64,000 bases of DNA from Pseudomonadota bacterium (GCA_018240785.1 JAFEFC010000018.1:40561-104560); one strand, 5' to 3'; positions 32,700-42,386 are shown, counted from the first letter of the stretch. A program made the numbers and translations. The notes: a model not told the origin generated them from the sequence alone.

Positions 32700-33740
32700 A
32701 TGGATCAAATCAAACTGACGCAATTCTCCCATGGTGGCGGATGCGGCTGCAAAATCGCGCCGGGTGTGCTCACCGAGCTGCTCGCCACCATGCCTGCCGG
32801 CCTCATGCCTCCCGACCTGCTCGTCGGCACCGATACCGCGGACGACGCGGCAGTCTATCGGCTCAACCAGCACCAGGCCATCGTCGCCACCACCGACTTC
32901 TTCACCCCCATCGTGGACGACCCATACGACTTCGGCCGCATCGCCGCGACCAACGCGCTGTCGGACGTCTACGCGATGGGCGGCACGCCGCTGTTCGCGC
33001 TCGCGGTGGTCGGCATGCCGCTCGACAAGCTGCCGCCGGCGGTGATCGGCCGCATCCTGCAGGGCGGTGCCGACGTCTGCCGCGCGGCGGGCATTCCGGT
33101 GGCGGGCGGGCACTCGATCGACGTGCTCGAGCCGATCTACGGCCTCGTCGGCCTCGGCGTGGTCGATCCGGCCAAGGTCAAGACCAACGCCGGCGCGCGG
33201 CCGGGCGATGTCCTGATCCTGAGCAAGCCGCTGGGCATCGGCATCCTGTCCGCGGGGCTCAAGAAGGGCATCCTGTCGGCGGAGGGCTACGCCGAGATGG
33301 TGCGCTGGACAACGACGCTGAACCGCGCCGGCGCGCTGCTGGCGGACCTCGACGCGGTGCATGCGGTGACCGACGTCACCGGCTTCGGCCTCGCCGGCCA
33401 TCTGCTCGAGATGTGCCGCGGTGCCGGCCTCGAGGCCACGGTGCGGTTCGCCGACCTGCCGCTGATCGCGGAAGCGGAACGGCTGGTGCGCGATGGTGTG
33501 GCCACCGGCGCGTCCACGCGCAACTGGGCGAGTTATGGCGATTCGGTGAGCCTGCCGGCGGATGCGCCTGAATGGCAGCGCAAGCTCATCACCGATCCGC
33601 AGACTTCGGGTGGCCTGCTGGTCGCCTGCGCGCCGGAAGCGGTCGAGGCCGTGCAGGCAGCGATCCGCAGCGTGCAGGGCGAAGCGGGAGCGGTGGTCGG
33701 CAGCATGGCGGCCGGCGAGCCCCGCGTCTGCGTCGTCTGA
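32700..33740 (+). CDS. selD: Selenide, water dikinase SelD, 346 aa
   Basis: It makes monoselenophosphate from selenide and ATP. The N-terminus LTQFSHGGGCGCKIAP gives C15 and K18, matching catalytic C17 and K20 of the E. coli enzyme, with cysteine rather than selenocysteine. The ATP-binding segments DLLVGTDTADDAAVY and the AIR-synthase fold (AVGGTPLFALAVVGMP-like) are intact. The ATG at 32700 matches the conserved N-terminus. The neighbouring mnmH indicates use for tRNA selenation; no selAB is seen here. Confidence 0.97.
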   Translation: MDQIKLTQFSHGGGCGCKIAPGVLTELLATMPAGLMPPDLLVGTDTADDAAVYRLNQHQAIVATTDFFTPIVDDPYDFGRIAATNALSDVYAMGGTPLFALAVVGMPLDKLPPAVIGRILQGGADVCRAAGIPVAGGHSIDVLEPIYGLVGLGVVDPAKVKTNAGARPGDVLILSKPLGIGILSAGLKKGILSAEGYAEMVRWTTTLNRAGALLADLDAVHAVTDVTGFGLAGHLLEMCRGAGLEATVRFADLPLIAEAERLVRDGVATGASTRNWASYGDSVSLPADAPEWQRKLITDPQTSGGLLVACAPEAVEAVQAAIRSVQGEAGAVVGSMAAGEPRVCVV

Positions 33741-33775
33741 CGAGGCTGCGGCGCCGGGCGATCAGCGGCGGGCGC

Positions 33776-34399
33776 TCAGCGGCGGACAGCGGGTGGGAGC
33801 AGGGGCTTGAGCCCCTGCCACACGGTGTCCACGATCAGCGGCTGGGCCTGCGCGGTGGGATGGATGCCGTCGGCCTGGAACAGCTCCGGGCGGTCGGCGA
33901 AGCCATCCATCAGGAAAGGCACCAGGGCCACCTTCTGCGTGCGGGCGACGTCGGCAAAGGTGTCGGCGAAGCGGCGGGTGTAGGCCGGGCCGTAGTTGGG
34001 CGGCATGCGCATGCCGACGAGCAGCACGCGGGCGCCCACCTGCTGCGCGGCGGTGATCATCGCGCGCAGGTTGTCGGCCAGCAGTTCGGGCTTGAGCCCG
34101 CGCAGGCCGTCGTTGGCACCCAGTTCCAGGATGAGGATGTCGGGCTTGTGCTCGGCCAGCGCCGCGGGCAGGCGCGAACGACCGCCGGCCGAGGTTTCGC
34201 CGGAGACGCTGGCGTTCACCACCTGATGGCGGAACCCTTCGCGTGCCAGGCGCGTCTGCAACAGGGTGGGCCAGGCTTCGCCGGGCTTGAGGCCGTAACC
34301 GGCCGACAGGCTGTCGCCCCACACCAGAATCGACGCCGCCGGCGCGGCACCGGCGAACAGCAGCAGGAACAGGAAGGTGGCGATGGATCGCAGCGGCAT
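33776..34399 (-). CDS. tesA: Arylesterase/acyl-CoA thioesterase I (TesA-like), 207 aa
   Basis: Periplasmic SGNH hydrolase. A signal peptide (MPLRSIATFLFLLLFAGAAPAA) is followed by block I ILVWGDSLSAGYG (Ser), block II VSGETSAGG, block III LELGANDGLRG (Asn) and block V DGIHPTAQAQ (Asp/His). The start at 34399 gives a complete signal peptide. Its 5' end overlaps that of the divergent ABC ATPase gene by 17 nt, so the two share a very compact promoter region. Confidence 0.93.
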   Translation of the reverse strand: MPLRSIATFLFLLLFAGAAPAASILVWGDSLSAGYGLKPGEAWPTLLQTRLAREGFRHQVVNASVSGETSAGGRSRLPAALAEHKPDILILELGANDGLRGLKPELLADNLRAMITAAQQVGARVLLVGMRMPPNYGPAYTRRFADTFADVARTQKVALVPFLMDGFADRPELFQADGIHPTAQAQPLIVDTVWQGLKPLLPPAVRR

Positions 34400-35099
34400 T
34401 GAATACTCCATTCCGGTCATCGAGGTGGCCGGCTTGTCCCGGCACGTGCCGATGACCGACGGTAAAGGCGTGCTGCACATTCTGCAGGATGTGAACTTTG
34501 CGGTGCGTGCGGGCGAATCCGTCGCCATCGTCGGCGCATCCGGCTCCGGCAAATCGACCCTGCTGGGATTGCTCGCCGGCCTGGACGTTCCCGATGCCGG
34601 CACGGTGCGGCTCGCCGGCACCGACCTCTTCGCGCTGAACGAGGACGCCCGCGCGGTGCTGCGCGGCGAGGCCATCGGCTTCGTGTTCCAGTCCTTCCAG
34701 TTGCTGCCGGCGCTCACCGCGCTGGAGAACGTCATGCTGCCGCTGGAACTGGCCGCTGCGGACGATGCGAGGGAGGTCGCCGCACAGTGGCTGGAGCGTG
34801 TCGGCTTGGGCGGCCGCCTGCGCCATTACCCCAAGCACCTGTCGGGTGGCGAGCAGCAGCGCGTGGCGCTGGCGCGCGCCTTCGCGCCCCATCCGCGCCT
34901 GCTGCTGGCCGACGAACCGACCGGCAACCTGGACGCCGAAACCGGACGCGCCATCATCGAGCTGATCTTCCGCCTCAACCGCGAGGCAGGCACGACGCTG
35001 ATCCTGGTGACGCACGACGAGTCGCTCGCGCGCCGCTGCGGGCGCGTGCTGCGCATGAGCGCCGGCCGCTTGGCCGAGGCGCCGCCGCAGGTGGCCTGA
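34383..35099 (+). CDS. ABC transporter ATP-binding protein (YbbA-like, LolD family), 238 aa
   Basis: Walker A IVGASGSGKSTLLGLLAGL, Q-loop FVFQSFQLLPAL, signature HLSGGEQQRVALARAFA, Walker B RLLLADEPTGNLDAETG and H-loop LVTHDESLA are all present. ATG 34383 has AGGAAGG upstream; a GTG at 34377 is the alternative. YbbA-type ATPases usually pair with the YbbP permease, but none follows: the next gene downstream is serB on the other strand. Confidence 0.92.
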   Translation: MDRSGIEYSIPVIEVAGLSRHVPMTDGKGVLHILQDVNFAVRAGESVAIVGASGSGKSTLLGLLAGLDVPDAGTVRLAGTDLFALNEDARAVLRGEAIGFVFQSFQLLPALTALENVMLPLELAAADDAREVAAQWLERVGLGGRLRHYPKHLSGGEQQRVALARAFAPHPRLLLADEPTGNLDAETGRAIIELIFRLNREAGTTLILVTHDESLARRCGRVLRMSAGRLAEAPPQVA

Positions 35100-35247
35100 C
35101 GCAGGCTATCGCGAAGGCTGTGGCTGGCTCGGCGGTGCGATTGCCCGCAGGAGCGTGCCTGACCGCGACCTGCACGGTCATGCGCGGTCAAGTCCGCTCC
35201 GATGGCGATGGCATGGAGTCTCGCTGCTTGACCGCCGCGTGAGGAAG

Positions 35248-36081
35248 TCAGCTTGCGAACAGCTCCAGGATGCCGTCCAGGCCGCGGTGGTCGAGGCAGC
35301 ATTGCGCCACTTCGCGCAGCACCGGTTTGGCGCGGAAGGCCACGCCGAAGCCGGCTGCGCGCAGCATCGGGATGTCGTTGGCGCCGTCCCCGGCCGCGAT
35401 CACCTGATCGGGCGCCAGGCCCAGCTCGTCGCGGATGCGCAGCAGATGTGCCGCCTTGGCCTTGCCGTCGACGATGTCGCCGACCACGCGTCCGGTCAGA
35501 TGGCCGTCGGCAACCTCCAGCAGATTGGAGTAGGCGTGGTCGAAGCCCAGGCGCTGCTGCAGGCGCTCGGTGAAGTAGGTGAAGCCGCCAGAGACCAGCA
35601 CGGTGCGGATGCCGGCGCGCTGCAGGCCGCGCATCAGGCGCTCGGCACCGGGGTTGAGCTGCAGCCGCTGCTCGTACACCTCGCCCAGCGCCTCCTCGCG
35701 CAGGCCGGCCAGCAGCGCCACGCGCCGCGTCAGCGACTCGCAGAAGTCGATCTCGCCGCGCATCGCCGCCTCGGTGATCTCCGCAACCTGCGGCTTGAGG
35801 CCCTGCATGTCGGCGATCTCGTCAATGCACTCGATGTTGATCAGCGTCGAGTCCATGTCGGTGACGAAGAGCCCGAAATCGGACAGCTTGCGCCCGTCCG
35901 CCACCCAGGCGAAATCCAGTGCGGCCTCGGCGCAGCGCGTGGCGAGCGCTTCGTGCCGCTGCGCACCCACCAGGCGGAAGGATTGCGGCGTGATCTGCTC
36001 GATCGCGCTCGAGGCGGTCAGCTTGGCGATCGACTTCAGTGCGAGGTTGTCGACGTCCTCGCCCAGCACGACCAGACTCAT
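35248..36081 (-). CDS. serB: Phosphoserine phosphatase SerB, 277 aa
   Basis: The last step of serine biosynthesis. HAD motif I is LFVTDMDSTLINIECIDEIAD with both aspartates, motif II is VLVSGGFTYF, motif III lysine lies in DIVDGKAKA, and motif IV is AAGDGANDIPML. The N-terminal ~75 residues are an ACT-like domain, as in other betaproteobacterial SerB. It overlaps the aroG stop by 4 nt (ATGA 36078-36081), so it is coupled to it. Confidence 0.96.
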   Translation of the reverse strand: MSLVVLGEDVDNLALKSIAKLTASSAIEQITPQSFRLVGAQRHEALATRCAEAALDFAWVADGRKLSDFGLFVTDMDSTLINIECIDEIADMQGLKPQVAEITEAAMRGEIDFCESLTRRVALLAGLREEALGEVYEQRLQLNPGAERLMRGLQRAGIRTVLVSGGFTYFTERLQQRLGFDHAYSNLLEVADGHLTGRVVGDIVDGKAKAAHLLRIRDELGLAPDQVIAAGDGANDIPMLRAAGFGVAFRAKPVLREVAQCCLDHRGLDGILELFAS

Positions 36082-37157
36082 GCAGCCTGCTCCCGGCGCG
36101 CACGGGTGTCGCGCAGCACGGCGGCGGCGTTGCGGATCATCTCCTCGGTGCTTTCCCAGCCCACGCAGGCGTCGGTGACCGAGCAGCCGTACTTCAGTTG
36201 CGACAGATCGGCGGGGATGGGCTGGTTACCGGCGACGAGGTTGCTCTCGATCATCAGGCCCACGACGGACTGATTGCCCTCGCGGATCTGGTGCACCACG
36301 TCCTTCATGACCAGCGGCTGGAAGTCGGGGTTCTTCCACGAGTTGGCATGCGAGCAATCGACGACGATGTTGAGCGGCAGCTTGGCCTTGGCGAGCGCCT
36401 TCTCCGCGAGCGAGATCGACACCGTGTCGTAGTTTGGCCGCCCGCCGCCGCCGCGCAGCACGACATGGCCGTAGCGGTTGCCGCGGGTGCGGGTGATGGA
36501 GGATTCGCCGCTCGAATTGATGCCCAGGAAGCTGTGCGGGTTGGAGGCCGAGATGATGGCGTTGATCGCCACTTCGAGGTCGCCGTCGGTCGCGTTCTTG
36601 AAGCCCACCGGCGTCGACAGGCCAGAGGCCATCTCGCGGTGCGTCTGCGATTCGGAGGTGCGCGCGCCGATCGCCGTCCACGAGATCAGGTCGCCGTAGT
36701 ATTGCGGCGCGATCGGGTCGAGCGCCTCGGTGCCGGTCGGCAGGCCGACTTCGCACACGTCGAGCAGGAAGCGGCGGGCGCGTTCCATGCCGACGTCGAT
36801 GCGGAAGGAGTCGTCCATGTAGGGGTCGTTGATGAAGCCTTTCCAGCCGGTGGCGGTGCGCGGCTTCTCGAAATAGACTCGCATCACCAGCAGCATCGTG
36901 TCGGACACCTCGTCGGCGAGCGCCTTCAGGCGGCGGGCGTAGTCCAGGCCGGCCACCGGGTCGTGGATGGAGCACGGACCGACGACGACGAACAGGCGGT
37001 CGTCCTTGCGGTCCAGGATGTCGCACAGCGCCTTGCGACCGGCCAGCACCGACGCCGCGGCACGTTCGGACAGCGGCACGCACGCCTTGATCTCGTCGGG
37101 TGAGGGCATATGGTCGAATGAGGCGATGTTGAGGTTCTCGGTCTGTGCGACGGACAT
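36078..37157 (-). CDS. aroG: 3-deoxy-7-phosphoheptulonate synthase (class I DAHP synthase), 359 aa
   Basis: The first step of aromatic amino-acid biosynthesis, condensing PEP with erythrose 4-phosphate. Class I motifs: VVVGPCSIHDPVAGLDYARRL, MRVYFEKPRTATGWKGFINDP, GARTSESQTHREMASGLSTP, NIVVDCSHANSWKNP and the final GCSVTDACVGWESTEEMI. The start at 37157 (MSVAQTENLNIASF) matches the family; the open frame upstream overlaps mgtA. Which amino acid inhibits it cannot be told. Confidence 0.95.
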   Translation of the reverse strand: MSVAQTENLNIASFDHMPSPDEIKACVPLSERAAASVLAGRKALCDILDRKDDRLFVVVGPCSIHDPVAGLDYARRLKALADEVSDTMLLVMRVYFEKPRTATGWKGFINDPYMDDSFRIDVGMERARRFLLDVCEVGLPTGTEALDPIAPQYYGDLISWTAIGARTSESQTHREMASGLSTPVGFKNATDGDLEVAINAIISASNPHSFLGINSSGESSITRTRGNRYGHVVLRGGGGRPNYDTVSISLAEKALAKAKLPLNIVVDCSHANSWKNPDFQPLVMKDVVHQIREGNQSVVGLMIESNLVAGNQPIPADLSQLKYGCSVTDACVGWESTEEMIRNAAAVLRDTRARREQAA

Positions 37158-37264
37158 TGCGTGACTCCGGTGTGCTGCCTGAAAAACGGGCATTGTAACT
37201 CCCCGACCGGGCGACTGTCCGGCCCGCACGCGCCGCGCGATCGCCATTCCGTCGGCTGCCGTGC

Positions 37265-39874
37265 TCAGGCATCCGGAGCGGCGGCATGCCGCCGGTGCCG
37301 GCGTATGCCGTGCCGATGGAAGAACAGGAGCTTGCCGACTTCCGTACTGACGACATAGCCCAGCACGATGACCAGCAGTGTGACGAGCAGCGCGGCGTCG
37401 GGGGGCGTGAAGCTGAAGGCGGACGCGACGCCAGGGATGTAGGGCAGGATCAGCGCGGTCATCGTGACGGCGATCGTCGCTCCCAGCAGCAGTCGGCTGG
37501 GCGCGCTGCGCCAGGCGACATGGCGCGTGCGCAGCACCAGGACCACGGCGAGCTCGGTCAGCACCGACACGACGAACCACGAGGTCTGGAACAGCCCTTC
37601 GCCGACATCGAAGAGCTTCAGCAACACGAAGAAGGTCAGCAGGTCGAAGGCACTGCTGATGAGCCCGAACACGAGCATGAAGCGCCGTACTTCGGCGACG
37701 TTCCACCGCTGCACGCGGGTGATGTGCTCGCGGTCGACGCGGTCGGTGGAGATCGCGATCGACGGCAGGTCGGACAGGAAATTGTTCAGCAGGATCTGCT
37801 TTGCCGCGAGCGGCAGGAAGGGCAGCAGCGGCGTGGCGAGCGCCATGCTGACCATGTTGCCGAAGTTGGCGCTGGTGGTGATCGAGATGTACTTGAGCGT
37901 GTTGGCGAAGGTGCGGCGACCTTCCTCGACGCCGGTACGCAGCACCCCGAGGTCGCTCTTGAGCAGCACTACGTCGGCGCTGTCGCGCGCCACGTCGACC
38001 GCGCCTTCGACCGAGATGCCGACGTCGGCGGCGTGCAGTGCGGCGGCGTCGTTGATGCCGTCCCCGAGATAGCCCACCGCATGCCCGGTGCGCTGCAGTG
38101 CGTGCACGATGCGTTCCTTCTGTTGCGGGTCGACTTCCACGAACAGATCGGCGCGTTCGGCCAGATGCCACAGCGATTCGTCGCTGAGCTGCGCGATCTG
38201 CGGGCCGGTCAGCATCGCCTGCGGGTCAAGGCCGATGCTGTCCGCAAGGTGGGCGGTGACATAGCGGTTGTCGCCGCTGATGATCTTGGTGCGGCAGCCG
38301 AGGCGGGCGAGGTTGCGGATGGTGCGCGCAGCGTCGGGTTTGGGGGGATCGGAGAACAGCAGGAAGCCGGTGAGGCAAAGGTCGCATTCGTCGGCGTGGC
38401 TGTATGCGGGGCGGGCCTCGAGCGCACGGGTGGCGACGGCGAGCACGCGGTAGCCATCCTCGCCGCAGCGGCGGAAATACCCATCCAGCCGCTCGCGTTG
38501 CATGTCGTCGAGGGTGCGCTCGCTGCCATCGACCGCAAGCGACGAGCACACGTCCAGCACCTGCGCGTAGGCGCCCTTGGTGATGAGCCGGTGCCGGCCG
38601 GGCGCGTCGTGCTCGGCGACGACGATGGTCAGCCGCTTGCGGTGGAAGTCGTAGGGGATCTCGTCGATCTTGATGGCGTCGCCTGTCTGCAGCCCCGCGC
38701 GCTCGCCGGCCGCGACGATGGCGGCATCGAGCGGATTGGCGATCCCCGTTTCATTTGCGGCGTTGAGCCAGGCCAGGCGCTGCACGGTCGCCGAGTCGAC
38801 GCCGGCCGCATCGACCGCCGCCACCAGCGTGATCACGCCTTCCGTCAGCGTGCCGGTCTTGTCGGTACACAGCACGTCCATGCTGCCAAGGTTCTCGATG
38901 GCTTCCAGCCGGCGCACGATCACGCCACGGCTGGCGAGGGTGCGCGCGCCGCGCGACAGCGTGACGCTGACGATGGCCGGCAGCAGTTCGGGCGAGATGC
39001 CCACGGCGAGCGCGACCGCGTACAGCAGCGACTCGATCAGCGGCCGTCCCAGCGCCTGGTTCACCATCAGCACGAACACCACCATGACGATCATGATGCG
39101 CACCAGCAGGTAGCCGAACTGGCGCACACCGCGCGCGAATTCGGTTTCGGGCTCGCGCGCCTTCAGCCGGGCGGCAATGGCGCCGAACTTGGTGCCGCGG
39201 CCGGTCTGGATCACCAGCATGCGCGCAGTGCCGCTGCGCACCGAGGTGCCGAGGAAGACCATGTTGCTGCGCGCGGCGAGCGGCGTGTCGGCCGGCAGCA
39301 TGCCGGGGCGCTTTTCCACCGGGAAGGATTCGCCGGTAAGGCTCGCTTCGGTGACGAGGAAATCGACCGCCTCCAGGATCACGCCATCGGCGGGCACCAG
39401 GCTGCCAGCGGCAAGCTGGACGACATCGCCGGGTACGACTTCGGTGGCCGGGATCGTCACCTGCGCGCCATCGCGCCAGGCCTGCACGGTGAGCGCGAGC
39501 CGCCGGCGCAGCGCGGCGATGGCGACCGAGGCGCGGTACTCCTGCGCGAAGCCGAGCAGCGCGCTGCCGAGCACGATCGCGAGGATGATGCCCGCATCCA
39601 CCCATTGGCGCAGCCACAGCGACACGCAGGCGCCGAACACCAGGATCAGCACCAGAGGGCTCTCGAACTGGCGCAGCAACAGGCGCAGGGCCGTCTGTTC
39701 GTCGCGGTCCTCGACCGCATTGGGGCCGTGCTGCAGCAGCCGGCGCGCGGCCTCGGCACTGGCCAGGCCATCGTGTACGCTGCCCTCCGCGGCCATCAGA
39801 TCGTCGGCGTCGCGGCTCCAGTACGGCAGATTGTCGAGTGAGTCCTGCACTTGGCCCCCGTTCTCCTCTCGCAT
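37265..39874 (-). CDS. mgtA: Magnesium-translocating P-type ATPase (MgtA-type), 869 aa
   Basis: P-type ATPase for Mg2+ uptake. The phosphorylation site is D338 in CTDKTGTLTEG, the actuator loop TEASLTGESFPVEK, the hinge YLGDGINDAAALHAADVGISVEGAVDVARDSADVVLL. Paired helices precede and follow the cytosolic domains, with six C-terminal membrane segments. The 869-aa length is close to E. coli MgtA. The start at 39874 (MREENGGQVQDSLDNL) lacks a strong ribosome site and could be further upstream. No mgtL-type leader was recognised. Confidence 0.92.
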   Translation of the reverse strand: MREENGGQVQDSLDNLPYWSRDADDLMAAEGSVHDGLASAEAARRLLQHGPNAVEDRDEQTALRLLLRQFESPLVLILVFGACVSLWLRQWVDAGIILAIVLGSALLGFAQEYRASVAIAALRRRLALTVQAWRDGAQVTIPATEVVPGDVVQLAAGSLVPADGVILEAVDFLVTEASLTGESFPVEKRPGMLPADTPLAARSNMVFLGTSVRSGTARMLVIQTGRGTKFGAIAARLKAREPETEFARGVRQFGYLLVRIMIVMVVFVLMVNQALGRPLIESLLYAVALAVGISPELLPAIVSVTLSRGARTLASRGVIVRRLEAIENLGSMDVLCTDKTGTLTEGVITLVAAVDAAGVDSATVQRLAWLNAANETGIANPLDAAIVAAGERAGLQTGDAIKIDEIPYDFHRKRLTIVVAEHDAPGRHRLITKGAYAQVLDVCSSLAVDGSERTLDDMQRERLDGYFRRCGEDGYRVLAVATRALEARPAYSHADECDLCLTGFLLFSDPPKPDAARTIRNLARLGCRTKIISGDNRYVTAHLADSIGLDPQAMLTGPQIAQLSDESLWHLAERADLFVEVDPQQKERIVHALQRTGHAVGYLGDGINDAAALHAADVGISVEGAVDVARDSADVVLLKSDLGVLRTGVEEGRRTFANTLKYISITTSANFGNMVSMALATPLLPFLPLAAKQILLNNFLSDLPSIAISTDRVDREHITRVQRWNVAEVRRFMLVFGLISSAFDLLTFFVLLKLFDVGEGLFQTSWFVVSVLTELAVVLVLRTRHVAWRSAPSRLLLGATIAVTMTALILPYIPGVASAFSFTPPDAALLVTLLVIVLGYVVSTEVGKLLFFHRHGIRRHRRHAAAPDA

Positions 39875-40354
39875 CGCAGCGGTCGAGACCCGTCTGCTCA
39901 CTGCCGAGCCGGGCAGGCCTTGCCCGTCGCTCGCGGCTGTGGTGCTGGCATCGCCGCATCGCCTCATCGCCAGCGCCGGGCTTGTCGCCATTGCTACTTT
40001 GGAGTCCGATGAAGTCGTGATCGGAGTGGTGTGATCCCGCGGCACAAGGCCCGATCATAGTCGGCGCGGCCGTGCGCGTGTTCAGCCGGAGCAGCGTCGA
40101 GGGCATCCCTGGGATGATCGAGACTGTGCGCCGACTGTCGCGGAATGGAGGGTGACCGGCGCCGCTGGCGCGCCGGCTTGGAGGTTGGTCCGCTGGAGGG
40201 GGAAGGCGCCCGCCGCGATCGGCGACGACGAACGTTCCTGAAAACGCCCCGGACGTCGAAATCCGGTGCATGGCTGTCGCGCTCAGACAAGTTGCTTTGT
40301 CCGGCCTGGCGTAATTTGCCGAACACCAAAGAACAATTCAGGAGACACACGACC
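39875..40354. other. 480-bp intergenic region between mgtA and purU
   Basis: Divergent promoter region. No gene or confident promoter was recognised; a C/G-rich stretch near 40140-40240 has no repeat of note. The ribosome site for purU (GGAGA at 40341-40345) lies at its right end. Confidence 0.4.
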
Positions 40355-41218
40355 ATGTCTGCGGACCAGCACTGGATTCTCACCGTTGCAGCGCCGAGTG
40401 CGCCAGGCCAAGTGGCGGCGGTATCGACGTTTCTCGACCGGCAGTCGTGCTACATCAGTGAATTCTCTTGTTTCGACGACGAGCTGAGCGGTCGCTTCTT
40501 CGTGCGTTGTGTGTTCAGGCCGGCCTCGGACAATCGGGCGATTCCGCCCACGATTCGGGAGGAATTCCGACCGCTGGCCGCGCGCTTCGGCATGGACTGG
40601 GCGATGCACGAACTTCGCGAACGCCCGAAAGTGCTCATCATGGTGTCCAAGCTCGACCACTGTCTGCGCGACCTTCTGTATCGCTGGCGCATCGGCGAGC
40701 TGCCCATCGACATCGTCGCAGTCGTTTCCAACCATCCGGATCTTGCGCATCTGGCGAGCGCTGAGGGGATTCCGTTCCATCATCTGCCCGTCACCGAGAC
40801 CACCAAGCCGCAGCAGGAGGCGAAGCTGCTGCAACTGGTCGATGACTCCGGTGCGGAACTGGTCGTGCTGGCGCGCTACATGCAGATCCTGTCGGCCGAG
40901 CTGTGCGAAAAACTGTCCGGCCGCGCCATCAACATCCATCATTCCTTCCTGCCCGGCTTCAAGGGAGCGAAGCCTTACCACCAGGCGCACGCGCGCGGCG
41001 TCAAGGTGATCGGTGCAACGGCGCACTACGTGACGAACGACCTCGACGAAGGTCCGATCATCGAGCAGGTCGTCGACCGCGTCAGTCACGCGCACAGGCC
41101 GGAGCAACTGCTGTCGGTTGGGCGGGACATGGAGTGCCAGGCGCTCGCGCGCGCCGTTCATTACCACGTCGAACGCAGGGTTTTCCTCAACGGCTCTCGC
41201 ACCGTCGTACTACCATAG
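40355..41218 (+). CDS. purU: Formyltetrahydrofolate deformylase PurU, 287 aa
   Basis: It hydrolyses 10-formyl-THF to formate and THF. An N-terminal ACT domain (ILTVAAPSAPGQVAAVSTFLDR) precedes the formyltransferase-like domain with SNHPDLAHLA, INIHHSFLPGFKGAKPYHQA and the catalytic DLDEGPII near residue 230. ATG 40355 follows GGAGA. In this setting it most likely disposes of one-carbon units from sarcosine breakdown, a role known for purU copies in sarcosine/glycine-betaine clusters, rather than purine balance. It lies upstream of the regulator and creatinase genes on the same strand. Confidence 0.95.
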   Translation: MSADQHWILTVAAPSAPGQVAAVSTFLDRQSCYISEFSCFDDELSGRFFVRCVFRPASDNRAIPPTIREEFRPLAARFGMDWAMHELRERPKVLIMVSKLDHCLRDLLYRWRIGELPIDIVAVVSNHPDLAHLASAEGIPFHHLPVTETTKPQQEAKLLQLVDDSGAELVVLARYMQILSAELCEKLSGRAINIHHSFLPGFKGAKPYHQAHARGVKVIGATAHYVTNDLDEGPIIEQVVDRVSHAHRPEQLLSVGRDMECQALARAVHYHVERRVFLNGSRTVVLP

Positions 41219-41351
41219 ACATAGGATTCCTGTCCGCCCGCCAGCGTGCGGGTGACGGACCGCGGCGGGCGCTTCGTCCTCGAGGCGCCCGTTTGGCGTG
41301 TCGGATGCGCTTACCCGCACCGATGCAGAGTACTGTCCCTGCTGGACGACG

Positions 41352-42386
41352 ATGAGAATGGCTCTTCCTGATGATTCCGGCAAACACTGGGCTGGACGGG
41401 GCGGTGACGCGCCGGTCCGCTTCGGTTTCCTGCTGGTTCCGGGCTTCACGCTGATCGGCTTCGGCGCTGCCGTCGACCCGCTGCGCCTTGCCAACGTGGC
41501 GGCCCGGCGCACGCTCTACGAGTGCATCACGCTGACGATGGATGGTGCGCCGGCGCGCTCCAGCGCCGGAGTCTGCGTGCAGCCCGACATGGCCGCCGTC
41601 GATGCGCAAAATCTCGACGCCGTCATCGTGATCGGCCCCAATCCTCTGCCTTCGGCAGGGACCGAGCCCATCATCCATTGGCTGCGCACGCTTGCCGCCA
41701 AGGGCGTATCACTCGGTGGCGTCGACACCGGCAGCTACTTCCTCGCCTGCGCCGGGTTGCTCGATGGCCACCGCAGCACGATCCACTGGGAAGACATGGA
41801 CGCGCTGCTGGACCGCTTCCCGCGCCTGGTCGTGTCCAACAAGATCTACGAGGTCGACCGCAACCGCTGCTCCTGCAGCGGCGGCATTGCCCCGGTGGAG
41901 ATGATGATCCACCTCATTGCCCTGGGCAGCGGCGGGCGCAAAGTGGCGGCGGCCGTCGCCGAGTATCTGATCTACGAGCGCCGCGGACCCGATGAACGGC
42001 AAAAGACTTCGCTGCGCGACGTGTCCGGCGCCTCGCATCCCAAGCTTGTCGAAGCCATCAAGTTGATGGAGTGCAACATCGAGGAGCCCTTGTCGATGGA
42101 GGAACTGGCGGCGCACATGCAGTTTTCGGCGCGCCAGCTCGAGCGTCTGTTCCGCGACTCCCTCAACTGCACGCCGCGGCAGTACTACCTGCAGTTGCGG
42201 CTGGAACGCGCGCGGCAACTGCTTACCCGTACCAACCGCCCGATCGCCGACATCGTGATGGCCTGCGGCTTCGTGTCGTTCGCGCACTTCTCCCATCGCT
42301 ACCACGCAGGCTTCGGCATCTCCCCGAGTGCGGAGCGTCGCCGACAGGTTGGCGACGGCGACAAGACCCCCAGGCCGCCCTCCTGA
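41352..42386 (+). CDS. GATase1/AraC-type regulator (GbdR/SouR-like), 344 aa
   Basis: An N-terminal DJ-1/PfpI amidotransferase-like domain (VRFGFLLVPGFTLIGFGAAVDPLRLAN, GGVDTGSYFLACAGLLDGH) is joined to an AraC DNA-binding domain (LSMEELAAHMQFSARQLERLF ... IADIVMACGFVSFAHFSHRY). This layout is that of GbdR, SouR and CdhR, which sense glycine betaine, sarcosine or carnitine. Its place directly before creatinase suggests it activates the creatine/creatinine genes, with sarcosine or creatine as a plausible signal. The start could be ATG 41352 or 41358. Confidence 0.9.
   Translation: MRMALPDDSGKHWAGRGGDAPVRFGFLLVPGFTLIGFGAAVDPLRLANVAARRTLYECITLTMDGAPARSSAGVCVQPDMAAVDAQNLDAVIVIGPNPLPSAGTEPIIHWLRTLAAKGVSLGGVDTGSYFLACAGLLDGHRSTIHWEDMDALLDRFPRLVVSNKIYEVDRNRCSCSGGIAPVEMMIHLIALGSGGRKVAAAVAEYLIYERRGPDERQKTSLRDVSGASHPKLVEAIKLMECNIEEPLSMEELAAHMQFSARQLERLFRDSLNCTPRQYYLQLRLERARQLLTRTNRPIADIVMACGFVSFAHFSHRYHAGFGISPSAERRRQVGDGDKTPRPPS

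Noticed and set aside
37286-39841. Rightward frame of 851 codons opposite mgtA
   Set aside because: Histidine/glutamine/arginine-rich antisense of a clear P-type ATPase; no domain and no start signal.
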